Source: Bactrocera neohumeralis (taxonomy: Eukaryota; Arthropoda; Insecta; Diptera; Tephritidae). From it: DNA of 64,000 nt. The stretch lies in the NCBI RefSeq assembly GCF_024586455.1, contig NC_065920.1, forward strand, positions 12,858,144 through 12,922,143, in the 5' to 3' direction. Numbering within the stretch: the first letter of the stretch is position 1; each line of letters begins with the position of its first letter. Shown one piece after another: positions 55,441 through 64,000 of the stretch. Position numbers and translations under genes: made by a program. The notes under the pieces are model-generated. The model worked only from the letters and a program-made list of their open reading frames with translations, was not told the DNA's origin and made no database searches.

Positions 55441-56880
55441 AAATTTCGACTCAACAAACCATTGTATTATTCCCTTATTGAGCAGTTAAAAATATGAAGA
55501 CAACATGTGAGATATCGTTTTCTAACTCGAAGAGTCAGACAAGAAAGCCAGAATGGAACCCTCCCACGTCTTTTAATTTCGCAAAAAGTGCTCACAACGA
55601 TTCAGCACTCAAGAAAATGGAGAGCTGCGAGTAATGACCTCACAAAAGTCAACTAATTCGATGATGAATAGAAAGTCACGCAAGCGAAACACATTCGTTG
55701 CTTCTTGTGTTATTAGCTGGAAATTCAAATGAAAAGTCAAATTCGAATCTAAAAATAGAGGTTTTTAAACTTGTTTACAGTTACTAAATTAACTTATGGG
55801 CAAACGTACTCGCCGGCTAAGCGGAAATAAATAAATCGACAAAAATAAAAAGCAGCAGCGCTTTACAGATTCAACAGGAAGCTGCTTTCGGAGGCAGTGG
55901 AGCGCATTAAACGCCCTAAAGTAGCCAATGAATGAAATGAACGGTACATTGCTCGGCTTACGAAGTTGTCAATGTTTTCAGCTAGCGGCAACACTGCACT
56001 TCCGAACTTGAACGCGCTTACTTCACGTCTACATTCCGCTTAGCAGTCTTTATGACTTTAAAATAATTTTATATTTTATTTTCGTTTTGCTTTGTGGTCT
56101 GTCGTATGCTTTAATGCTGCTTCTGGTCGCCTATTTATCAATTATGCTTAGCATTTGCTTAACACTGTTAGTAGCTGTCCGCCAGCTGCTGCCGCACAGC
56201 TGTCGGCCATTTACCAATAAAGCGCCTCTTTGCATTGACCTTCTTTGCAGGCAGTTCAGGCGGCGTAGGCGGCGGCTCATTGCCGCCTCTGCATCACTCA
56301 AACTGTCAGTCAGGCGGTCGCATCAACTGGTATTAGCCTGCTTCGCCGTTGCAGCTGTGTAAATGTAAAGTAAATGTGGACCCATCTCATACTTTACTTC
56401 GTTTGTAGCTGTGTATTGCTGCTAGCATACGCTCCAACGCTTGCAAGCGCTCTAAACTTTTCATGTTTTCTTTCTCTTTCGATGCTTGTCCTTAATTTTG
56501 TACAATCCCGTTTTAGCCGAGCACCTCCTTCGGCCATATGCTTGCTTTATTGACCAAGTTGTTGTTTGTATACTCAATTTTCCCATAGCTTTCAGCGCAA
56601 GTGGAGCATAGCTGAACGTGGAAGTGTCTGCTTGTGAATGGGATGCTTGGCTGGGAAATGTTTTACAACGGCCGCCGGGCTAGTGAGCTTTAAGTGTGTT
56701 ACTTAAAACTTTTTACTTCGTTTTTTGTGGTTTTGCTTTAAAAATGCTGCGCTCAAATACATAAATACCGTTATAAATATGAGAGTTTCCCATAAATACT
56801 TTAACTCTACATAAAAACAGTGATTACGTGTTCTCAAAAACTGAACAATGGTATCTATGTATCTGCTTTGACTGGGTTCG
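55441..56880. other. Non-coding stretch, mostly unique
   Basis: Bases 55850-56740 are less AT-rich; a 91-codon ORF at 56087-56362 has no domain beyond a hydrophobic start. No promoter, RNA gene or repeat recognised. Confidence 0.4.
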
Positions 56881-56884
56881 CTAT

Positions 56885-57050
56885 AGTTAGGTTGGGTTAG
56901 ATTAAGAGGTCGATCCTAACAAGGATCTCACTTGGACAGCTTAGAACGTCGGTACGTTTTTGTAACTAAATCATAGATCTTTGAGCCAATCACTTGGATA
57001 TCTTGGAACGCCGGTCAGTTGTGGTACCTAGGTCATAAAACCCTTACAAC
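56885..57050. repeat. Two ~70-bp imperfect direct repeats next to a retroelement relic
   Basis: TCACTTGGACAGCTTAGAAC followed by GTCGGTACGTTTTTGTAACT (56928) is repeated as TCACTTGGATATCTTGGAAC and GCCGGTCAGTTGTGGTACCT (56990). A short TCACTTGGA word also occurs at 3837. It probably belongs to the 3' untranslated end of the minus-strand non-LTR element that follows. Confidence 0.6.
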
Positions 57051-57089
57051 TCGACAAAGATTCTAACACAAATTCGATGAATGTCGGTT

Positions 57090-57500
57090 TCGGCTATGTA
57101 TTTGTTGTTTGTTTGTTGTAGCGGCAGAAAACATTCCTGAAGTAATTTCGCGGCATGGTGGCGAGTTGACAGTTCTTGGCCGGATAAAAATCCGTGTCCG
57201 TTACGGTTACTTCGGATCCCCGAAAATATGACCACTGTGTCCAAAAGGATCTCGCGGTCACATAGGAGCTAATCGTCCAACCGCGCCTTTTAAGCGTACG
57301 CGAACTCCATTGGTCAAATGCAAGAATGCAAGATGCAAACGAAAATCCAATTCGGTCCCATTCCCATGTCAGCGGACCAAGCGTGCTCCCACCGGCTAGC
57401 TCATCGGTTTCGCGGGAGCCTTCTATATTCTTTGAGTAGGTATCCAAATGAGCCTGATAATGAAGTAGCTTTATGCTATTTCTAGTGATGATAGACACTC
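57090..57500 (-). mobile_element. Non-LTR retrotransposon relic (after RNase H)
   Basis: The minus strand reads ETDELAGGSTLGPLTWEWDR followed by IGFSFASCILAFDQW, the KADELAR.GT...EW.RIG.P.ASC..LLD.W pattern of R1/jockey-like ORF2. The open frame here is unusually long (134 codons), so this copy may be younger than the others, although His-Ser-Gly and upstream RNase H motifs are lost. Confidence 0.75.
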
Positions 57501-57599
57501 ATTGACTTGCTTTGATCCTACAGTTAGCTGTAGTACTCTTTTTTAAACTAATCCTCGAAAACGGTCTCGATTATATATCTCGATTGACGTCTTGGAAAT

Positions 57600-58340
57600 C
57601 ATGTGCGTGTGCTTCGATTTCCAAATGGATTAGTTGTGTTTGTTAACATAACTGCAAAGAGAAAAGTCCTTTCGGATGTATAAACAACTGCTCAACACCC
57701 GAACCGAAGCGAATAGGTTTATTGGTGAACGAGGCCAAGACGAAATATCTCCTGTCATCAAACAAACAGTCGTCGCACTCGCGACTTGGTTCCCACGTCA
57801 CTATTGACGTCACTATCTTGAAGTCAGTCACCAACAACAACGTTAATCTCAAAATTTCGTCAGAATAACTGTGGCAACTGGTATTATCACTGAGTAGGCA
57901 ACAACAACGTTTTCTCGACGAACAAAGCAAAATTCTATAAGTCGCGCATCATCCCCGTCCTGCTGTATGGTACAGAGGCATGGACGATGACAACATTTGA
58001 GGAGACGGCATTACGAGTTTTCTAGAGAAAGGTTCCGTGGAAGATTTACGGTCCTTAGCGCATTGACAAAGGCGAATACCGCAATCGATGGAACAACAAG
58101 CCGTCTGAGATATCCGATGACATTGGCATAGTTCAGCGAATTAAGAGACAGCGGTTACGCTGGCGAGATCATGTCGACCGAATGGACGAAAACACTCCAG
58201 CTCTGAACAGCACTAAAATTTTTAGACGCAGTACCCGCCGGGGAAGCAGAGGAAGAGCAAGATCTCCACTCCGTTGGAAAGACTAGGTGGAAAAGGACCT
58301 GGCTACACTTAGAATCTCCGTAACCCCGTAAGCAGTGTCT
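57600..58340 (+). mobile_element. RTE-like non-LTR ORF2 C-terminal half
   Basis: Plus strand: PVLLYGTEAWTMTTFEETAL (57956-58015), RKVPWKIYGP (58025-58055), GEYRNRWNNKPSEISDDIGI (58070-58130), KRQRLRWRDHVDRMDEN (58145-58190) and RSPLRWKD.VEKDLATL (58257-58312). This is the classic post-RT C-terminal half of RTE-like elements. Single stops interrupt it. Upstream 57600-57950 carries broken pieces of the same frame. Confidence 0.8.
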
Positions 58341-58395
58341 ACCAAAAAAGAAGAAAAAGATATTTGTATCTCTATATCTTACCGCACATTTTGCT

Positions 58396-58480
58396 GTACA
58401 AAAAACAACAACAACCGTTATGTGTTGTAATATACGTACAAAAGTACAAAAAACAACAACAACCGTTATGTGTTGTAATA
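58396..58480 (+). repeat. Two-copy 37-bp direct repeat, 48-bp period
   Basis: GTACAAAAAACAACAACAAC followed by CGTTATGTGTTGTAATA occurs at 58396-58432 and again identically at 58444-58480. It lies just after the RTE-like coding end, so it may be the tandem 3' tail of that element. Confidence 0.85.
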
Positions 58481-59325
58481 TTCGTCGTCTAGCATGTCTC
58501 GACAATAAAATAAATTATTTTTATAACAAGACATTTTTCCACAATTTTCAAATGCCAATAGTCATTATGTTTATGTGTGTGTGTTAGTATACATTTTTAT
58601 TTGCCTTGACCATTTGCCACATGCATGCATTGTTGCTGCTGCAGCTTCGAAGCTTCGAATAACAACTCTCTCGTGTGTTATCTGGTCATACATTTTGGTA
58701 ATTTGTTTAAACAAAAGTCATACAAATTGCCGAAAATTCAATAATTGTGTCACCGGGTTACATGGAATGCATTTGTTATGTGCGCTCACATGCAACACAG
58801 GCCATTGGAGGATTATTGTGTACAAGTACACAGAATTTGACCATGTCCAGTTGTGTGGGTGGCAAGAGAATGCAGCAGTCTATTACTACTTTAATTATTA
58901 CAATAAAATTTTATAACTATTGTTGAAGTGGAATTAGGTCACAGAATGCTTGTGCAACATATTTCAACAAATGATGTCAAAAATTAAGAGAGAGTTGTTC
59001 AAATTGTGCGTGGAGCAGGCATTTTTCATATTATCCGGATTACCATTCCTTGAACATAGTGGATAGGTATGGAACCGGTAGACAGGCATCTGGACTACGT
59101 TGAATTCCCATACTTATTTACAGAGAATGGAAAAAACGGACTTTTATAAATTCGGCAAAAAGCTCATTAAGCTCCCTAGGCAATTCTATATTTTTTGAAT
59201 GATATATGTAGGTCCGACTGGGAGCACGTTCGTAAGTTAGACAGTTATTTAGTACGCATGTTTTTAGTAGTTACTAGAATGTCTAATGATTAAGGTTGTG
59301 GAAGATGTTAGCCAATGGGAATGTC
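58481..59325. other. Non-coding stretch, nothing recognised
   Basis: A 113-codon ORF (58575-58916) ends at an AATAAA (58899-58904), but has no domain, no clear start context and a low-complexity beginning. I do not call it a gene. Confidence 0.4.
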
Positions 59326-59329
59326 TCAC

Positions 59330-59690
59330 CTATTCACAGACTCATAACAAATATTAAATTCTCCATAACCTCCTTTGGTATCGAACGGCTCGGAAAGATC
59401 TCTGCCGATCCTGACGGAGCCTTTGGTAATGCTTAATGTAAGTTTACACAGCTTTATTAGTTTTGCGGGGATACCAAATTCAGGAACGTTCGCTCCATAG
59501 CCATCGATTGGGGAATCGTGTTCAGCATTTTCTGGTGTTGTGCTTTCACTGCCATTTAGCAGGCTAGAGAAGTCTTCTTCTCTTCATAACTTCAGTATGC
59601 TCTGAGCAACAGTCACTAGATCACATCTGGGAGTTCTAGAAGAGTATGCTCCGACTTTGAAACCTTCTCGGCCAAGCTTTTAGCAGCTTT
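59330..59690 (-). mobile_element. RTE-like reverse transcriptase fragment
   Basis: The minus strand at 59360-59480 reads GIPAKLIKLCKLTLSITKGS, then VRIGRDLSEPFDTKRGYGE, a close match to the LGIPAKLIRLC..TL...SV.VG...SE.F.T..G motif of RT domain 5-7 in RTE-type elements. Bases 59490-59690 hold a broken upstream part. It belongs to the same class as the C-terminal relics at 57.9 and 24.4 kb. Confidence 0.7.
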
Positions 59691-59900
59691 TTATATAACG
59701 TTCTGAAATTTTGCTCACGTCGTTTGCCCTCAAAAAGCTGATAATTTGTCGGAATCGTCGATATCGGACCACAAACAATGCTTCCATACAAACTAAACGA
59801 TGGGTATCAAGCTCTGCTATGGAAAACTTTTTCATTTGACGAGATATCTTCACGAAATTTGGCATGGGTTATTGTCATACAAGCTGGTCGTTAAAAATCA
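59690..59900 (-). repeat. Reverse copy of the ~153-bp-unit family
   Basis: The reverse complement contains TTTGTATGGAAGCATTG, then CGATATCGACGATTCCGACA and GTTTTTGAGGGCAAACGACG, the junction of last unit and tail seen at 85-150. The copy is incomplete at both ends. Confidence 0.65.
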
Positions 59901-60335
59901 GCTTCTTGTAAAAAATCTTTTTTATTTATGAAAGCTATTACAGCTTCAGTGCAAGTTCAATTTTTAGCTTTAGTCAGTTTGTTTTGTCAAATTCTCGGTG
60001 AAATAACATGACCTGAAATACCTACTTTTTATCTCCTATTCTGCTTTCTCTATTATGCTTTCCTGCGGTTATGTTATAAAAATCGTGCTTTCAAACTCGC
60101 GCGAATTAGCTTCCAATTAGTTTGTCCAATAGCCCGTCCGCACAAAAAACAATAAAAAATTTATGAAATAATATTGATAATAACGGTATGAGAGTCCAAA
60201 AAAAATTTTGTATTATTGTCATCGTAATATTATAACTTTTGCAACGGTAGTTGCCGCGTATTTTCTGGCTGCAACATGCATTTGTACTTTCAAGTCTTTT
60301 ACAGGGTTCCCCTTTAAGTGTATTGTTCATAAACT
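59901..60335. other. AT-rich stretch next to a mariner
   Basis: No ORF of note. It may contain the lost left end of the mariner relic at 60340, but the expected TTGGGTAGTCGAAAAAG end was not found. Confidence 0.4.
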
Positions 60336-60339
60336 TAAA

Positions 60340-61367
60340 CCAGAGAGGATCATGTACATGTGAAATGAAGAAATTCGCGATATTTTGAAATTTTTGTATA
60401 AAAAAGGGAAGAATGCCACACAAGCCACCAATGAATCTTGTGAAGTTTACGGAGACGAAGCTGTATCAGTTCGTGTAGCCCAACTAAGTCGATGAAATTA
60501 TGGAAAATATTAAACAGGACCCTCACATAAGCAGCCAGGATATCGCTAAGAAACTTAGCATTCATCATCAAATGGTTTTGAACCATTTAAAAAAGGCTGG
60601 CTACAAAAAGAAGCTCGATGTTTGGGTACCACATGAATTGTCTGTGAAAAAATTAATGAACCGAATTATAATAACACCTGCGATTCTTTGCTGAAGCGAA
60701 ATGAAATCGAACCATTTCTAAGGCTACTGGTAACAGAAGACGAAAAGTGGATCAAATACGACAATAATGTGCGAAAAAGACCATGGTCCAAGCGTGGTGA
60801 AGCTCAACAAATGGTCGCAAGGCCAGGAGTGACACCTCGAAAACTTATGCTTAGTGTTTGGTGGGTTTGGAAAGTAAACAGCCACTATGAGCTGTTCCAG
60901 TCTGGTCGAACGATTGATTCTACAACTGATGAGATTGAAACAACCAATCGAAAAAAGCGGCCAGAACTGATCAACAGAAACGGCTTCATTTTCCATCAAG
61001 ACAACGCTAGACGACAGAAATCTCTGATGACTCGGCAAAAACTGGAAGAACTTCGCTGGGAAGTTTGATTGCATCCACCATGAAGCCTTGAGCTTGCACC
61101 AACTACTATTTGTTTCGGTGAATGCAGAACTCCGTTAATGGAGTAAAGTTGGTTTCAAGAACAGCCTGTGAAAATTTCTCGTCGCAGTTTTTCGCCGAGA
61201 AACCAGAAAAGTTTTACACTGACGGAATAATGTCTCTAGCGCAAAAATGGCATAAAGTAGTCGACCAAAATGGTACATATTTGGTTCATTAAAGTTCATT
61301 ATAAATATAAATAAAATAAGTTGAAAATTGTTTAGAAATACGAAAAGACTTTTTCGACTACCCAATA
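60340..61367 (+). mobile_element. Mariner relic with damaged transposase and intact right end
   Basis: Plus-strand frames: EEIRDILKFLYKKGKNATQA (60365-60425), a short deletion near 60490, DEIMENIKQDPHISSQDIAK (60492-60552), LDVWVPHELS (60617-60648), LVTEDEKWIKYD (60726-60762, first catalytic Asp present), FIFHQDNARRQ (60988-61020, second Asp present), then SLELAPTTICF (about 61085-61115) where the third acidic residue and its SPD context are gone. Frameshifts at about 60490, 60690 and 61070. The right end GACTTTTTCGACTACCCAA (to 61365) is flanked by TA and is identical to the end of the element at 17057-17874. Confidence 0.85.
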
Positions 61368-61656
61368 TTAAGGTCCCTTTAGCGTCTGATCGATCCGAAA
61401 AGTAGCTCCTGGTTTAGCACTTTGTGGCAAGAAATTTGTACTCTGCAAGCTTCGCTTTTGTTTCACTATGCAGAGCTGTTCGGCAAAATTTCCCATATAG
61501 AAACAAAGAAATATAATGAAGTTTGTATATAGCAGATTTATTGGCGTCCCTATTGGAACACCCTTTACAGGCACAAAACACACGAATTTCGACGTATAAA
61601 AAATGCAAATGAAAATTTATGGCATTTGACACAGATGCGCTCGTTGCCCGCAACTA
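61368..61656. other. Unassigned sequence beside the mariner
   Basis: The minus strand holds two overlapping ORFs (61368-61583 and 61414-61653) with words such as LYGKFCRTALHSETKAKLAE. These look like a fragment of a longer repeat, but I do not recognise it. Confidence 0.35.
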
Positions 61657-61657
61657 G

Positions 61658-61745
61658 ATGCATATATATATATATATAAATATATATATATGTATATATA
61701 GTATATACAAATGTATGTATATATATACATATATACAAATGTATA
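61658..61745 (+). repeat. TA-rich microsatellite
   Basis: (TA)n with CA and GTA interruptions; a second short block is at 61873-61900. The long Tyr/Ile-rich ORF that starts here (61658-62239) is a by-product. Confidence 0.9.
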
Positions 61746-62400
61746 TAAGTACATGTTTTTATTGGTGTCACACAAATTCAGTTGGCGGTGTCACTTCGCG
61801 TAAAATTTCCATGGATGAGTTTAAAAAGTATTTCTTTTTGCTGTTAAGCTTAGTTTCTACGGGCTTATACATATACATAATATATATATATATGTACATA
61901 TGCATTCATGTTGTATCTTTTTCGGCTGTCACTTTTAGTTGTAGTTTTGCTGTTTTGTGCTGCAATTTAGTTACTTTTATTTTGCAACATGTCCGTATAT
62001 GTATGTCTGTAAAGTATTCCGCTCTCCGACACTGCACGCTCGTGTCCAGCGACATTTGTCAGCGAACATCAGTGACTATGGTTTTTAAATTTTATTGTTA
62101 TTTTTTAGTCATTGGAATTTTTTTAAGCAATTGCGCACATGTGTGTGCGTGTGTGTGTGTGTGTGACAATAAAGCGTTGAAAAATTATACTCGACTATTG
62201 GAAAAGTATATTGTTTATATGCGATATGCTGCTAAATAAAACAGTGCACAGTGGGTAGATTCTGACGCGTTTGAAGTGGATATTCAATATTTACATGTTC
62301 AGAATAAAATATTCTTAATTATTTTTATTAAAAGGAGAAATTTGATTGCAACGAAGCTATAATACCTTTCAGAAATCCAAAAGTATCCCTAGAAGAACTT
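61746..62400. other. Non-coding stretch, nothing recognised
   Basis: (TG)n at 62139-62163. No domain in any frame. Confidence 0.45.
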
Positions 62401-62404
62401 GATA

Positions 62405-63065
62405 CCGACGGTTGGGTTTGTATGGCAGCTATGTGCTATAGTGATTCGATCTAAACAATTTCTTCGGAGATTGCACTATTGCTTTAGGGAATAATCCGTG
62501 CCAAAGTTCGTGAAGATACATTTTCAAATGAAAAAGTTTTCCATACAAGAGCCCGATTCCAAAGTTTGTATGACAGCTATATGCTACAATGGTCCGATCT
62601 GAAATATTTTTTGGGAGATGACGTTATTGTTTTAGGTAATAACCCCTGTCGAGTTTCGCGATAATATCATCTCAAATGGATCAGTTGTCCCTACAAACCC
62701 TCCATTCCGATCGTTCAGTTTGTATGGAAGCCACATGACATAGTTATCCGATCTGAACTATTTCTGAGGAGATTATGTTACTAGCTTGGGCAACAATTTG
62801 TGCCAAATTTCATGAAGATGTCTCGCCAAATTGAAAAGTTTTTCATACAAGCCTTCGTTTCCGATAGTTCAGTTTGTATGACAGTTATATGCTATAGTAG
62901 TTCGATACCCATGATTCCGACAAATGAACAGCTTTTTGGAGCGAAAACAACGTGTGTAAATTTTCAGATAATATCTCGAAAACTGAGGGACTAGTTCACG
63001 TATATTCAGACAGACAGACTGACATAGCTAAATCGGCTAAAAATACAATTACCTGGCAAAAAAAA
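62405..63065 (+). repeat. Four ~153-bp units plus tail, GTATGGCAGC family
   Basis: GTTTGTATGGCAGCTATGTG and variants start near 62416, 62563, 62718 and 62871. The last runs into CCGACAAATGAACAGC (62916) and CAGACAGACAGACTGAC (63008). This is the most complete copy of the family in the window. Confidence 0.85.
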
Positions 63066-64000
63066 TTTTAATCCACTATTTTTGACACAGTTGTTGCAAC
63101 ACTTGCTTCTTTCTTAAATAAAAAAAATTACAAAATTTTCGCCCAACCACAGCCCACTGTGCATGCGCTCTTTTCACTCGCGTACGCTCGCCTATTTGAT
63201 AACACACATTTTAATAATAAAGACAAATCAGTTGCGGAGTACTGTGTATTTACCTAGCAATAATACCAAAAAAGAATTGCATATAAAAACAGTGAAAATT
63301 ATTTTTGACATGGTGCCAAATTGTCACTCGACTCGTCTAAGCGTTTGCACAGTGAGTCGAGTAAACATGACATGTGCATACCGCTATCTTGTGCTTTTTT
63401 ATTGCCGAGATTCGAGTTTTTATGCGCTTCCTCACATTTATACAAATGTGTGTGCTTGTGTGCGTTGTTTTTCGGGGTTTTGCACTCATAAAAATTGCAT
63501 AACGCAATTTTCTACGCTACAATTGGAATTCACCGTTAGTCATAAATTTTTTAGCTCTCATATCATCTGCTGGCCAACTCGACTAAATAAAAATCACTGC
63601 TGCAGTGGCTCTTCGGTCACTTGGCCATTAACAAAGTAAATGTAAAGCGTCTAAAGCAATGTACCCTGTAGGAAAAATAGCGGACGGCTGACGAATCCAA
63701 AGAGATAGGGTTAACAGGTGAAATAAAGTGAAATCGGACTCCAAAGAGATAGCGGTGAACAGGTGAAATAAAGTGAAATCGAAGGTTGGTCTTGTCATGA
63801 ACGAGAGCTATACAAAGTACGCGTCTTGCAACCAGCATCCAATAATCTAGGCCTAAAGCGCACATTAACTACTACCAAGGAGTTTTACTTTGGGATCGCT
63901 AGGAAATAGAAAGGCAGATTCCTCTTTCGTCGAAAAAAAATTACGATGACGAACCGAGATAAGAACATGGAGCATACGAGAGAACTGTTCTTCGCAAGGT
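63066..64000. other. Non-coding stretch with a 44-bp tandem duplication
   Basis: CCAAAGAGATAG... GGTGAAATAAAGTGAAATCG occurs at 63697 and 63741 (44-bp period, two units). The 158-codon ORF at 63163-63639 has no domain and no clear codon structure. I do not call it. Nothing else recognised up to the window end. Confidence 0.45.

Noticed and set aside
58575..58916. 113-codon ORF ending at AATAAA
   Set aside because: No domain, poor start context; AATAAA is common in AT-rich DNA.
61658..62239. 193-codon ORF, the longest outside the cluster
   Set aside because: Its first third is a TA microsatellite (Tyr/Ile runs) and the rest has no domain or known relative.
1..64000. tRNA, rRNA or other structured RNA genes
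   Set aside because: No cloverleaf boxes, rRNA words or other known RNA motifs were seen on reading; a covariance-model scan would be needed to exclude small ones.

Overview
The window looks like AT-rich, repeat-laden nuclear DNA from an insect, most likely a higher fly (Diptera; a tephritid-type fruit fly would fit). This is inferred from mariner, Tc1/mariner and non-LTR (R1/jockey-like and RTE-like) relics, many CA/TA microsatellites, a 63-nt fly-sized intron candidate, and the absence of prokaryotic gene organisation. I found no rRNA, tRNA or CRISPR.

The only convincing protein-coding island is at 5.3-13.7 kb. Five uninterrupted, same-strand (+) ORFs lie in a row (801, 145, 85, 308 and 155 aa). 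All five start with Met-Gly in an N-myristoylation context: four have Ser6 and one has Gly6. All are rich in Cys clusters and basic, Ser/Arg-rich, apparently disordered sequence. Where no transposon relic intervenes the spacing is about 400 bp. In the two wider gaps (8573-9696 and 11272-12774) retroelement relics account for most of the extra length. The first and fourth proteins share a recognisable module, so the cluster probably grew by tandem duplication. Each ORF has a sense-strand CAAAATT box 19-129 nt before its ATG. That box resembles the CNAAATTY element (the 'translational control element') of Drosophila spermatocyte promoters. My working model is a family of membrane-tethered, Cys-rich male-germline proteins. 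The myristoylation motif, paralogy and box are visible; the tissue is inference.

The rest is non-coding. (i) Decayed non-LTR retrotransposons with readable RNase H, RT or C-terminal motifs lie at about 3.9-4.8, 8.9-9.6, 18.3-18.9, 23.8-24.6, 32.3-33.6, 37.5-38.4, 54.0-55.4, 57.1-58.3 and 59.3-59.7 kb. (ii) DNA transposons include a TA-flanked, internally deleted mariner at 17057-17874 carrying its own nested 303-bp insertion with a 13-bp target duplication, a mariner at 60.3-61.4 kb, and a Tc1/mariner transposase relic at 33.9-35.0 kb. (iii) A family with about 153-bp internal units (GTATGGCAGCTATATGC) occurs at 1-345, 44.7-45.3, 45.8-46.4, 59.7-59.9 and 62.4-63.1 kb, and a 1-kb element with 15-bp perfect terminal inverted repeats occurs at 43635-44644. 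(iv) Three arrays, at 26.4-27.7, 29.3-31.0 and 40.6-41.8 kb, are AT-rich repeats of about 100-120 bp held together by the core GGTGGCAAC/GTTGCCACC. The first two arrays are in opposite orientation. (v) Pentamer and hexamer satellites lie at 13.8-14.1, 47.8-48.1, 48.7-48.9, 50.7-51.7 and 53.8-54.0 kb.

A 29-nt exon candidate on the minus strand at 46564-46592, with near-consensus splice signals on both sides, suggests that part of the right half may lie within a very large intron of a minus-strand gene whose main exons are outside the window.
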